A stretch of DNA of 28,994 bases, from contig BFEA01000096.1 in NCBI GenBank assembly GCA_003427395.1, forward strand, positions 2,238,614 through 2,267,607, read 5' to 3'. The position numbers were made by a program, and so were the translations under genes. A model generated the notes under the pieces. The model was given only the letters and a program-made list of their open reading frames with translations, made no database searches and was not told the DNA's origin. Source of the DNA: Chara braunii (Eukaryota; Streptophyta; Charophyceae; Charales; Characeae). This document shows, piece after piece, positions 8,021 through 16,667 of this stretch (the first letter of the stretch is position 1; every line of letters begins with the position of its first letter).

Positions 8021-10117
8021 GGCGTGATCTGGAACGAAGTCAATGATTGTCGACGGTATTATATGTTTTTTTTTCTTTTCCTTTCTTTTCTTTTTAATTT
8101 TAAAAACTAAGCTACATTCGTCTCTAAAATCTTTCATCATCTTTCAAAAATTCTTTCAATTCACCTTCACTACGTACCTACCAGAACTACTAAGACTTAG
8201 GCCTGGACCCCACTGGCCGGCACCTGGAAAAGTTCAGGCGTGGAAGGTCAATTTCGGACCCCACCAGGCCGCCGGGAAGCGATTTTGAGGTATGCGAACG
8301 TGGTTTGCAGACCCCACTGCCGTCCTGGAGACCGTGGTGGCCGTGTTTCTACATGGCTGGTTGCTGGAAAAGTCTCTGACACAAACCGGCACTCGTTTTC
8401 CAAAGTGCCCTGTTTCTGGCGGTGGAGGGCAAAGCGCCCACCGCTGGCGTCGGGGAGTGGCAAGGTGTGGTGCAGTTCACGGGCGGCACGGACTTCATGC
8501 TGGACCAGGATGACACACTGCGGGCGAAAACCGTGTCGCACGAGTCATTTGGACAGGCCGTTGGTCGTACCAGACGGTGGTCCCCAAAAGTGGTCCCGCC
8601 TCACACCCACAGATGGCGGGAACGCCAAATTCGAATTTTGGCGGTGGGTGAACGGAATTTGAAAACGCGACAACATGTACTTGAGGCGGGTGGTTACCGG
8701 AGCATGCTGCACACGGTCGTTCACGAGTGCACTCACAATCGGTCGCCTTCCTTCTCCGCAACTGTCTTCTCCATCCGAGCGTCGGCTGGAAGAACGATCT
8801 GCCATGCGGATACTCCATCACATCTCGTGTATTGGCCGTGGGGCTTCTGTCCGTGGTGCTGCCACGTCAGTCGGACGTCTATTTTCCAGACTCCGTGAGT
8901 CGCACACGGATGCCTCCGCTGCTGTACGGATGGTGCTGCGCTCTCCTCTCGTCGTCCCCAGCCGTGCAGCTTTGCAAGGTTGTTCCCGTGGCGATGGATG
9001 CGCTGACGTGGTGCTGTCGTCGTCGCTGCCCTCATCTGGTCCGTCGGTTGTCCTCCGCGCATCCACCTCACCTTCTGTCATAGTTCATTCGCCGAGACAG
9101 CCGACGTGCAGCGGAGGTCGTCCGTTGTGGGACCGACAAGCGGAGGTCCGCAGCCATGTTGGAGAGCGTCAGCACGCGAGCACCGGGCACGTGGTGATTG
9201 GACAGGGCGCGGCTTCATCCACACGTTTGCCTTGCAGGGGGTGTCGCTGCTGTTCTGTCGTGGACTGTACTGCTGTTGTGACCGCTTGTCAAGCGGTCAC
9301 AGTATCGGGCATGGTGTTGGTGCATCATCGATCTTTCTGGGTGCAGCAGTTGTTTTGCTTTTCGTTTTCGTAGCAGGGGTGTTGTTGTTTTTGTCTTTTC
9401 TGTTGTTGTGTGTCGTCGCTGTCCTTGTGTCGTCTGTAGTTGACGTCGAGACAAAGGGCAGGCAAAGCTTCCGCCTTCCGTCTGCACTGTGGCCATCTCC
9501 AAGCCGGGAGTGAGGCGATGGAGTCCACACGTTGGACAGGTGATGCTGACGTCGGTTTGCATGCTGGTAATGACATGCACGACGGCTATGTGCATGCACG
9601 GCCCCACTCTCGCAGGCTGTCCACACCGAGCATGCATTCATTTGGCGCCGTGCGTCAGGCTCCGCCGGCGACGGGACGTGCCTGCTTCCGTGCAACTGCG
9701 CCTGCTCTGCCGTCGACATTTGGTGGAGGGTATGTCGGGCAGTCTGCCGACAGCATACACGTCGGTGTTGCGCATGAAGGTCCGCCAGCACAGGACATGC
9801 GGGAGATCGGTGGTTACGGTGTTGGTGATCATCTTCTCCCGGGCCAACGGCCGTGCAACGTGTATGGTGCGAGGGTGTGCACGACAGATGCGAGCCTGGG
9901 TTCAGGTTACGGGATGGCGTCACCGTCCACACACACCACTGGCATGGGCATGGGTGGCAGGCCGTGGACTCCCTAATGCGGCCAGAGCACGGGGCAATTG
10001 TTCGGGACGCGGACTTCCCCGTTTACATCGGAAGGTGGTGACACAGATGTTATCATAATGTGGAGTCGTCCGAACACAAGGCCGATGTCCCCCGACACGC
10101 ACATGGACCCACATTAC
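8021..10117. other. GC-rich DNA without a recognisable gene
   Basis: About 2.1 kb with many overlapping open frames on both strands, up to about 230 codons, but their sequences show no domain, no transmembrane pattern and no consistent strand preference. Stop-poor, CpG-rich composition explains the long frames. I see only a short perfect palindrome at 9277-9301. It may be a decayed transposon, since its neighbours on both sides are transposon parts. Confidence 0.5.
9277..9301. repeat. 25-bp perfect palindrome
   Basis: Two 12-bp arms, TGTGACCGCTTG and CAAGCGGTCACA, are exact reverse complements around a single T. The sequence could extrude as a cruciform or be a remnant of abutting inverted termini. 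Confidence 0.9.
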
Positions 10118-10445
10118 TGTAGCGGACCTCTGGTTGGCTTGCGAGACCAGCCCCTTGGCCTGTTCACACAGGCCTGTGTTCTATTCGGGGGCAGTCCAGT
10201 CCAGTCCAGTCCAGGCCGGTACCTTTGTCGGTACCAGCCAGTCCAGTCCAGTCCAGTCAGTCCGCTGGGGTATACCCTTGCAGTTGTCTGTTTCGTCCTC
10301 ATTCTTCACTTGCACATTTCGGAGTACGTGCATTGGAGTCTTGCGTGGGGAGCTGCGTTGTGCCATCTCGCTCCCCCCCTTCTTCCTCCATCTCCATCTC
10401 CATCTCTACCACTAGCGGAGCACCACACGTGGTGCGTCCGCTACA
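10118..10445 (+). mobile_element. Short LTR (328 bp) with 10-bp inverted termini
   Basis: The segment begins TGTAGCGGAC at 10118 and ends GTCCGCTACA at 10445, exact reverse complements, with the TG...CA ends typical of LTRs. It is followed at once by a PBS-like sequence. It contains two blocks of a CAGTC pentanucleotide repeat on either side of a GGTACC...GGTACC inverted pair, and near its end a hairpin around CACCACACGTGGTGC. No second copy of this LTR lies in the window and no gag or pol follows, so it is either a truncated element or part of a small non-autonomous one. Confidence 0.65.
10192..10263. repeat. Pentanucleotide (CAGTC)n blocks flanking GGTACC pair
   Basis: CAGTC repeats four times at 10192-10214 and again four to five times at 10238-10263. 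Between them two GGTACC palindromes lie 12 bp apart. All of it sits inside the short plus-strand LTR. Confidence 0.85.
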
Positions 10446-10458
10446 TTGGTATCGGAGC
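10446..10458 (+). promoter_or_regulatory. Putative primer-binding site (initiator tRNA-Met type)
   Basis: TTGGTATCGGAGC directly follows the CA of the LTR end. It differs at one position from the plant initiator-Met PBS TGGTATCAGAGC. Reverse transcription of minus-strand DNA would prime here. Confidence 0.65.
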
Positions 10459-10765
10459 GGGAACGGTCCTCGCTCCCACCCACCACCCCGTACAGCTTGC
10501 CAGCACCCTGCACAGCTGGAATACAGCAAAACCGACAGCGGTTTTTTTGGGTGTTTTTTGGGCGATCTGGGCTATCTGCAGCGAAAACGAGGGAGAAAAA
10601 GTGGCGCCCGCTGCAGGTGACACGTGGCGAAAAAGGGAGGCGCCATCATGAGCGCGTGCGCGTAAGCGCCAAGGCCGAGGCCGCCGCACGCGCGCGCCAC
10701 ACGCCCACGCTGCCCCGCCCTGCCCCGCTCCTAGATTTATATTATCAAGATCCCGGAGTTTTGCT

Positions 10766-10852
10766 GCTGCTGGGGTTTGAACCCAGGTGCCTGCCAGGCC
10801 ATGCGCATGCGTAAGCAGCCTTATAACACACTCGCCACAGAGTGTCTATGAC
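10766..10852 (-). repeat. tRNA-like sequence (SINE head or tRNA pseudogene)
   Basis: On the minus strand a perfect T-arm is seen at 10786-10770: stem CTGGG/CCCAG with a 7-nt loop TTCAAAC, the pol III B box. Upstream on the minus strand, GTGGCGAGTGTGTTATAAGGC (10838-10818) resembles the D-arm/A box of Leu or Ser tRNAs. The acceptor stem does not pair, so it is not a working tRNA by eye. A tRNA-derived SINE is the best guess. Confidence 0.5.
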
Positions 10853-11282
10853 CTTGTAGCACGACACACTCATGTTGAAGAGGTGTCGTGCTGGCTATTT
10901 AACCCCCCCCTCCTCCCTGGCTGCTGCTGCCTGTGCACGTTGCCACCACATGGCACTTTGCTATGGACTTGAAGGCCCCCTGTGTTTTAGGGGCTGCTCT
11001 ACACCTGTGAGGGTATGCTCACACAACATACCCTAGATCTGCAGATTTGCAGTAGGGGCTGATCAAGATCTCAGCCCCCTCCCTCCTCCAACTGGCTGCT
11101 GCAGCGAAGGCCAAGACCCTCCTGGTCTTGGTGTACCTTGTGCCCTTGGGGACACCAAGGGCCAGGTATCTTTTCTCTCTCTCCCCTTCCTTTACTAACC
11201 CACTCTCCATACCTCTCTCTCTCTCTCCTCTTACTCATACCCCTCCCCCCACCCCACCTTTTCTCCCACCTCTCATTCTTTT

Positions 11283-11287
11283 ACTCN

Positions 11288-11332
<45 letters not shown>
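11283..11332. repeat. (CT)n microsatellite containing one undetermined base
   Basis: More than 40 bp of CT repeat with an N at 11287. The N in a microsatellite suggests that the assembler merged or closed a gap here, so the repeat length is unreliable. Confidence 0.93.
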
Positions 11333-11496
11333 TCGTTCATCGTCGTTTCTTTTCTTTTCGGTCGTCCACCCCCAACCTTCTTCTTGTAATGACAATCTCC
11401 CCGCTCAACCCGGCATTCCCTCTTCGATCGCGAGGTTCTATGGCGATCTTCTTCTTCGCCGTACCACGCCTTCCCCCTTTTAGTTCGATGGCCTTC

Positions 11497-11870
11497 CTCA
11501 ACGCGCGCGGCAGCTCATACGGGCGCACAAACTTCTACGAGGCGCGCGCAATCGCCAGCAAGCAGCCCTTGAGCGGCAGCGGCGCGCAGTATGCACGCGG
11601 GGAGCACGGATGTGCGCAAGGCCGGGTAGCGCGCGATTAGCCGTAGCGGACGGTGTGCGCGCAACCTGCAACGTGTGTGGGAAAGTAGCAGGTGCGGGCA
11701 ATGGCGCGCTCGTGCGCACGACTTAGCAATAGCCGGCACGCGGCAAACTGCGGGGTGCGCAGCAACGTGCGGCAGGCAGGCGCATGGAACTTGGACGCGC
11801 GGGAACTGGCAGGCAGCGCGTGGCAAGCAGCTATGCGCGCGCCGTAATGAGCAGCCCCAGCGATCTGCGG
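11497..11870. other. CpG-rich low-complexity segment
   Basis: Dense GCGCGC, GCGCA and GGCAG words make several overlapping stop-poor frames on both strands (up to about 170 codons), none with recognisable protein features. By position it would be the interior of one or other of the two facing LTR elements (10118-10458 and 12232-12924). Confidence 0.5.
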
Positions 11871-11880
11871 AAGCGCACCA

Positions 11881-12169
11881 TGACGTGGCGCGTTGGTGGG
11901 CGCTCGGTGCCTCTCCTCCTCCCCGCTGACGTGGTGCGCCCCTATCTTCGGCGCGATTGATGATGGCGGCCCTTCTCTTTCCGCCACAGCAGCAGCGATG
12001 ACGTGGCATCCAGGCGGGCGCCTCTCCTCCTCTATTCCGGCAGCAACGACGTCAACGGAGATAGCGCCACTCTCCCTCTTCTCGCAACGGTGCAGAGCGC
12101 CCCTCCTCTTTTCGCGGTCTAACGGCAGCGCCCAGTGATGATGTGGCGCGTCTCTCTTGCTGACGTGGC
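11881..12169. repeat. Degenerate tandem array carrying TGACGTGGC motifs
   Basis: TGACGTGGC occurs exactly at 11881, 11999 and 12161, with variants TGACGTGGT at 11927, TGATGTGGC at 12139 and an inverted ACGTCA at 12049. They are separated by C/T-rich spacers with CTCCTCCTC or CTCTCC words and repeated GGCGC. TGACGTGG is a hybrid C-box/G-box, a known core for plant bZIP factors. It lies in the presumed leader of the minus-strand LTR element whose PBS is at 12232-12244. Confidence 0.65.
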
Positions 12170-12231
12170 GCTCCTACTTCGCTTGATGACGACGAATGCG
12201 GGCGATGACGAAATCGGGACAGCGGGAAGCA

Positions 12232-12244
12232 GCTCCGATGCCAA
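12232..12244 (-). promoter_or_regulatory. Putative primer-binding site (initiator tRNA-Met type)
   Basis: On the minus strand TTGGCATCGGAGC directly follows an LTR-like end GATTGCA. It differs from TGGTATCAGAGC at two bases. Its position beside the LTR end supports the call. Confidence 0.55.
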
Positions 12245-12924
12245 TGCAATCAGACTTGTCTTCTCCAACACTCAGATGCGTACAAACAGATGACGATCAA
12301 GCTGGCAGCTTGTGCCCACACAAAGCTCAGAGTTAATGTAGCCAAGAACACAGTTCAGATTCAAACTTGTTCGTACACACACCCTGGATCTCCCTGGATA
12401 TCCCCCTCGCACAAACACAACACACTCAACCCACACACTCACACTAACTAAGCTAACTGGCAGCTATGGTGGCCTTGTACCTCCTATCACTAACACAAGC
12501 GGCTATGGACAGGTCTTCTTCCTCTTAGCCCACTTCCTCTTTGGGCACCTGCAGACCTTCGTACACAAGACGCTCCGACAGCACTTCCGCAAGGCTCACA
12601 GGCAGAATGAATGAATGACTTGACGCTGCATCTTTATTTATACTTCGGATTGTCAAAGGCCTGCCCTTGGACCCTGGGCCCCGGGTGCACACAGTCCCAC
12701 ATGGTACTTTCTGACTTGACAAGGTGCGACCAGGACCGCTGACTGGGCTCAGTTAGACTGCCTACTCGGTGCTGTCGCAGGTACGACCTGTTGACCTTTC
12801 GGTACTGTAGCAGCTACGACCCCTACCAGTGCTAAGACTGCTAATCTACAGACCTACTGTTCAAGACTAGACGACCACCCTACCTACAGCAAACAAAGAG
12901 GAGACCATAAAGACACAGGTTGCA
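12245..12924 (-). mobile_element. LTR-like sequence (minus strand) with TATA box
   Basis: Minus-strand end GATTGCA at 12245 abuts a PBS. A good TATA box, TATAAATAAAG, is on the minus strand at 12642-12632. The start is uncertain: TGCAACC at 12924 would pair with the end (TGCAA/TTGCA) and give a 680-bp LTR, but I cannot confirm it without a second copy. No coding sequence of the element remains in the window. Confidence 0.5.
12632..12642 (-). promoter_or_regulatory. TATA box of the minus-strand LTR
   Basis: TATAAATAAAG on the minus strand, an extended plant-type TATA box. It lies almost 400 bp before the LTR end, leaving room for an R-U5 region. Confidence 0.55.
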
Positions 12925-13066
12925 GGTTCAAGCACACACTGGTCAACTGGTACTGTACACGGGTAAGGGTGAGGTCTGGGGATCGAGCCCTGGGAACTGC
13001 AACTGCTACTGCAAAGGTGAAAACCATTTCACTCCCTCGTAGTTTCCCCTTTTTTTCCCCTTCTTT

Positions 13067-13283
13067 TATATATATATATATCGTCAAATAGAATATATAT
13101 ATCGTCAAATAGAACTGCCCGGTAAACCGTAGGCAGAGAGGGAGAAGAGGACAACAAACGAGGGGCTGTGACAAACTGTTTCGTCGGAGTTTTATATCGT
13201 ATATATATATATCGTCACATATGACAATATATATATATATATATATTTCTATTTGACGATATATATATATATATATATATTTT
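13067..13283. repeat. (TA)n foldback with TCGTCAAATAGA motif
   Basis: Runs of TA at 13067-13082, about 13198-13212, 13229-13246 and 13259-13280 alternate with the motif TCGTCAAATAGA: twice in direct orientation near 13081-13112 and once inverted (TCTATTTGACGA) at about 13247-13260; a variant TCGTCACATATGA lies near 13213. The outer parts can fold on each other, with about 80 bp of non-repeat DNA as a loop. It resembles a small foldback or MITE that grew by TA slippage. Confidence 0.7.
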
Positions 13284-13523
13284 AACAACCCCTTTTAATT
13301 CAGGGCATTCCACGAAGCTCTTCCCAGAATGTATCTGGCTGCACTTCTCAGCACACCTGGGGTGGTGCCGCATTTCGTTCCAGCTGCTGGGAACAGGTCC
13401 AGCATAAAGGGCGCTACCAGTGGCAACCAATAAATTTCCCCCACCGGTTTGGCATGAATGGCTGGGTGAAGTACTGGTGGTTTAAGCAACTTGTCACTGG
13501 CAATCAATCTACTATAACAGGAT

Positions 13524-13568
13524 GCTGGATCCGTTTTCCAGCAGGTGCAGCTCCCCACCCATAGATGG
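13524..13568. repeat. Dispersed repeat shared with 19843-19884
   Basis: The block containing TTTTCCAGCAGGTGCAG and ending CATAGATGG aligns over about 40 bp with 19843-19884, which has TTTCCAGTGGGTGCA and ends AATAGATGG. The second copy lies just outside the left arm of the foldback element that starts near 19902. Confidence 0.6.
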
Positions 13569-13603
13569 CGCCTTCAACCAAAGGGACCACTTATGGTGTC
13601 CAG

Positions 13604-13690
13604 TTGATGTAGCTCAGTGGTTAGAGCTTCGGTTGGAAATGCGCATCGTGGTATGAGGTTGCGGGTTCAAAACTCAAAATTGCAGCCTTG
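13604..13690 (+). repeat. tRNA-like SINE promoter (A and B boxes)
   Basis: TAGCTCAGTGGTTAGAGC at 13610-13627 is a near-ideal tRNA D-arm (stem GCTC/GAGC) and pol III A box. GGGTTCAAAACTC at 13663-13675 is a B box 35 bases further on, with a poor T-stem. The acceptor ends do not pair, so a tRNA-derived SINE or tRNA pseudogene is more likely than a gene. Confidence 0.6.
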
Positions 13691-13911
13691 CGCATGGACA
13701 CCGGCAGGGCGTTAGAATGACGCACGGCTGGACACACATTCCCTTGGGCTGACGCACGGTAAGCTTATACAGACACTGCCTGCGCGCCACCCAAGGGTTG
13801 CCCATGGTGTTGTATGTCGGGTCTTGATACTGTGTGGGTTGCTTGTGGCTGTTGCTCGTGGTTGTTCTGTTGATCTCCCCAGTCTGGCATATCACACACG
13901 GGCCGTTTGCG

Positions 13912-13982
13912 ATTGTTGTTCAAATGGTAGAGTCTTCAGGTCACATGTCATAGATCACGGGTTCGAGTCTGGCTTGGGACTT
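13912..13982 (+). repeat. Second tRNA-like SINE promoter
   Basis: GTTCAAATGGTAGAGTC (about 13918-13934) resembles a D-arm/A box and CGGGTTCGAGTCTGG (13958-13972) is a strong B box; spacing fits a tRNA. It lies about 300 bp downstream of the tRNA-like sequence at 13604 in the same orientation, and is followed by the short tandem array at 14060. Confidence 0.6.
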
Positions 13983-14059
13983 TGGGGGGGGTTCTTGTCC
14001 AGCTTGGCCTGTCATCTCTTCAAACAAACACATAGTTCAATCTACATAGTACTGCACAT

Positions 14060-14185
14060 ATCCGGCCTTTGGGCACATACATCTCGCTATACAGTTACAC
14101 ATAGCATACATGGCCTTCGGGCAGATACAAAACACACGGCCCTATGGGCTCATACAAACATACATAGCCTCTGGGCACACACACA
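14060..14185. repeat. Degenerate tandem array of GGCC-N-GGGC-CATACA units
   Basis: Four units: CGGCCTTTGGGCACATACA, TGGCCTTCGGGCAGATACA, CGGCCCTATGGGCTCATACA and GCCTCTGGGCACACACA, separated by A/C/T-rich spacers of 15-35 bp. Each unit can form a small GGCC/GGGC hairpin. Similar units occur near 2546-2660 inside the LTR at 1393-2768. Confidence 0.7.
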
Positions 14186-14661
14186 TACACACAACTACGA
14201 TACTGGGTTGGGGGGTCTATCAGATATATGACGGGGTCTGCTCACGCATGGCTTAGCTCTAGGGTAGCGTAGGGATATAGTCGCTTCGGCTAGTCTGAGT
14301 TCCGCCTAGCCTTGGGTAAGCTAGGGGAAGGACGGTATGATGTGTCTGCGGGTGCTGGCCTGCCTTGCTTAGGTAATCCTGCTGGGTAGACTCTCTGAAT
14401 TGGGGCTGTAGAAGATTGCATGAGCCTGGCGTCCGAAGCTCCCGTATGGCAAGGTTCATCCGCTTCCGCTTCCATCAGGGCTGGGAGGTTGGCCCAGCCT
14501 TGGTGCTTGTCACTGGTGTCTGGTCCAAGTTGCCCTCGGTACTGGTAGGGTGATTGTCCTGAGTGCTGGTCACTCTGAGGTAGGATAGCAGGGACAGGGG
14601 GTGCGCTGGGAGTATTAACGTGGGGATGGGTAGGGTAGGTGGCCTATCCTGTCAGGACAAC
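14186..14661. other. No recognisable feature
   Basis: Unique-looking DNA up to an undetermined base at 14662. Short frames on the minus strand show no domain. I see no LTR or tRNA-like signal. Confidence 0.4.
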
Positions 14662-14789
14662 NGCGAGCAGGGGAGAAGCAGGCAGCCATAGCCGAGCTGG
14701 CCTGCGCATTGCTGGATGGGGCACATGGTTGTCCTTGGGTGCATGTGGCATCTGTGTGGGGGATCCAGGTTGTGAGTGAAGCGAGGGAC
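14662..14789 (+). other. Assembly artefact: N plus displaced 127-bp LTR copy
   Basis: After an N at 14662, bases 14663-14789 are identical by eye to 20599-20725, an interior part of the 5' LTR of the chromovirus at 20131. The 3' LTR differs at several positions, so the 5' LTR or another copy is the source. The identity starts and stops abruptly, at an N on one side and at a library adapter on the other, as expected for one untrimmed mate-pair read used in gap filling. Confidence 0.93.
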
Positions 14790-14827
14790 CTGTCTCTTAT
14801 ACACATCTAGATGTGTATAAGAGACAG
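14790..14827. other. Nextera mate-pair junction adapter (library contamination)
   Basis: CTGTCTCTTATACACATCT at 14790-14808 is followed directly by its reverse complement AGATGTGTATAAGAGACAG at 14809-14827. These are two Tn5 mosaic ends joined head to head, the circularisation junction of Illumina Nextera mate-pair libraries. It is not genomic DNA and it marks a chimeric join. Confidence 0.98.
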
Positions 14828-15239
14828 CATATCACCTTGTGAAGTGGGCACCCCCTGACTCGAAGTTCAAAAAATAAATAAGGAAAGAAATAAAATTCCA
14901 GGGATGCTTTCCCAGCAGAAGTTGGTGAATGGCATGCCGCACTGTCTCCAGTTCCAGTGAAGTCCTCTTTTAGGGCCAGCAGATTTTTGATCAGAAAGTC
15001 CCAGTTCCAAGTCTGCCAAATATACTGTTCGCAGTGTCCAGATTTCTCAATTCCTTGAGAGTCATGAGGGAAGAAAGATTTTGCTCTGGAATGAATTGAA
15101 CGTCCACCATGTGGATCCATGAAAAATATTTGAATATTCTTTCTTTTCGGGGAAAACCGTGGCTGTGACACACTTTTAGTTCGAAACAGGCAAGAAAACA
15201 CAAAGTGGCACCCCTGTCACGATGTGAGTTTCAAAATGT
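14828..15239. other. No recognisable feature
   Basis: Ordinary-looking DNA after the adapter. An open frame on the minus strand runs through into the adapter and LTR copy and is therefore chimeric. No domain seen. Confidence 0.4.
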
Positions 15240-15752
15240 GCAAGTTTAGCGGGAGTCTAAAACTGCACCAGTCATTACCTGCAGTTGCGCTTCGCAGATT
15301 TAGGGTCTCGCTTCACTGCTCTCCACTGTCCGGAAATTGGGATGCTAGGCGAAGAGTTGTCAAACTCTCCAAAATAGGGCTTTTTCAATCACTGCTGCAC
15401 TTACCATCCGGGCTCCTACTCTCCGATTCCTGAGTCCACTAGCAGACATCATGACGCAGATGAAGACATGGCGTCATCACCGTTTTGTCCGCCCAAACTC
15501 CAGGCACACCCTCCAAATTCGAGGTCCAAAAAAAGGTCTATCCGCGTAATGAATTTTGCAGGCTGGGCACTCTCCGCCCACGGAGAGTGCTTTTCTATGG
15601 TGGTTTCTGACAGGTATCCGAGGGTGTTTGGGTGGTGGAATTGGATAGTTAGTGCAGCCATGAAAAATTCTCCAAAATTGGAGAGGGGAGAGTACTGCAG
15701 CCAGACCCTTAGGGTCGCCTTTTTTGCCTCATTTCGGGACCGCTAAACTTGC
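15240..15752. mobile_element. Long-inverted-repeat element (MITE/foldback-like, 513 bp)
   Basis: The ends CAAGTTTAGCGG (15240-15251) and CCGCTAAACTTG (15741-15752) are exact reverse complements. Inside, the arms keep aligning with substitutions: TTAGGGTCT...CTCTCC on the left against the reverse complement of GGAGAG...AGACCCTTAG on the right, then CTCTCCAAAAT...CTGCAC against CTCTCCAATTTTGG...CTGCAC. Each arm is over 200 bp. The interior carries a 10-bp perfect hairpin at 15567-15590. No clear target-site duplication flanks it. No transposase is encoded, so it would be non-autonomous. Confidence 0.65.
15567..15590. repeat. Perfect 10-bp stem hairpin
   Basis: GCACTCTCCG and CGGAGAGTGC pair exactly around a CCCA loop, inside the right half of the long-inverted-repeat element. 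It is not followed by anything that makes it a terminator in a eukaryote. Confidence 0.9.
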
Positions 15753-16181
15753 CTATTCGGAATGTTGGGCTTGACTCCAACGTACTTGCCCCTTTTTTTT
15801 TCCTGATGGCTGACTTGACTGACTTGTAATCTGTGGGTTACATCTCACAGCACAACCAGGGTGCGAAAGCGCAGATCAGTCCATGCTACAGACCACCTCC
15901 CTCGTACTGCTCAGTTTGAGTGAGAGCATACACTCTTCCTTCTTAGATAGCTGCTAGTATTGATATGTTATCAGCACCCCTAGCATCCGCTTCTAGGGGC
16001 TTTTTCTCTCCTTTGTGGAGCTCTTGCTTGCGACAGACTTTCTAAGGAATGACAAGTCATGTTTTGGATTTCTGGAAACGTGGAAGTATTGTGGAGGAAT
16101 TTTTGGCCTCTATTTGGTGTGGTTAATGAAATGAGGGGGGAGGGGGGGGGGGGAAGGGAACTGTAGCAGGTTCTACCACTA
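15753..16181. other. No gene; contains a G-rich run
   Basis: AT-rich ordinary DNA with a run of mostly G at about 16134-16153. No coding or RNA feature seen. Confidence 0.45.
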
Positions 16182-16622
16182 CTTGGACCCTGATCTTGGA
16201 TCTTTTCTTCCTTGGCTGTAAACTGGAGAGATTCACATCTGCCTTTGGTTGTGCTCTCTAAAAATTGGACATCTTTTTATTAATGACAAAGTAGAACACC
16301 TCCCTTCTCTCTCAGTAATTTGGACAAAATTCAGTCAATCCTGTTCAACTGCTAGAGCACCACTTCTCCACTGCCACAGGTCGCAAGTGCCGTCCAAGTG
16401 CTGTGCCAATGCTGGCTCCTAGAGATGTGGACTTCTGGATATCTAGTTCTTGTCTAGTACTGACACTTCCCTTGTCCTCTGAATTTTTATGTCAATAAAG
16501 AGACCCACTTGGCCCGTTTCTTATGTGGACACTTTCCTCTGAAGTCTCAAGCCAGATGGGAGAACGCCTCCTTGAGTCCTTGCAATTTTGCAAGAAACCA
16601 ACAATGCACTTCGCACATGTGC

Positions 16623-16667
<45 letters not shown>

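Noticed and set aside
7448-8110. Proline/serine/leucine-rich frames of 120-220 codons
   Set aside because: Produced by (CT)n and C runs; three frames are open at once.
8675-9932. Long overlapping open frames on both strands (up to 232 codons plus and 211 codons minus)
   Set aside because: Stop-poor, CpG-rich DNA; translations have no domain, and frames overlap on both strands with no preference.
11515-12009. 164-codon minus-strand Ala/Arg/Cys-rich frame
   Set aside because: CpG-rich low-complexity DNA, no recognisable motif, and frames open on both strands.
12960-13000. T-arm-like GGGGATCGAGCCC, a third tRNA-like candidate
   Set aside because: No acceptable A box at tRNA distance upstream.
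14615-15201. Minus-strand frames crossing 14790-14827
   Set aside because: They run through the library adapter and are chimeric.
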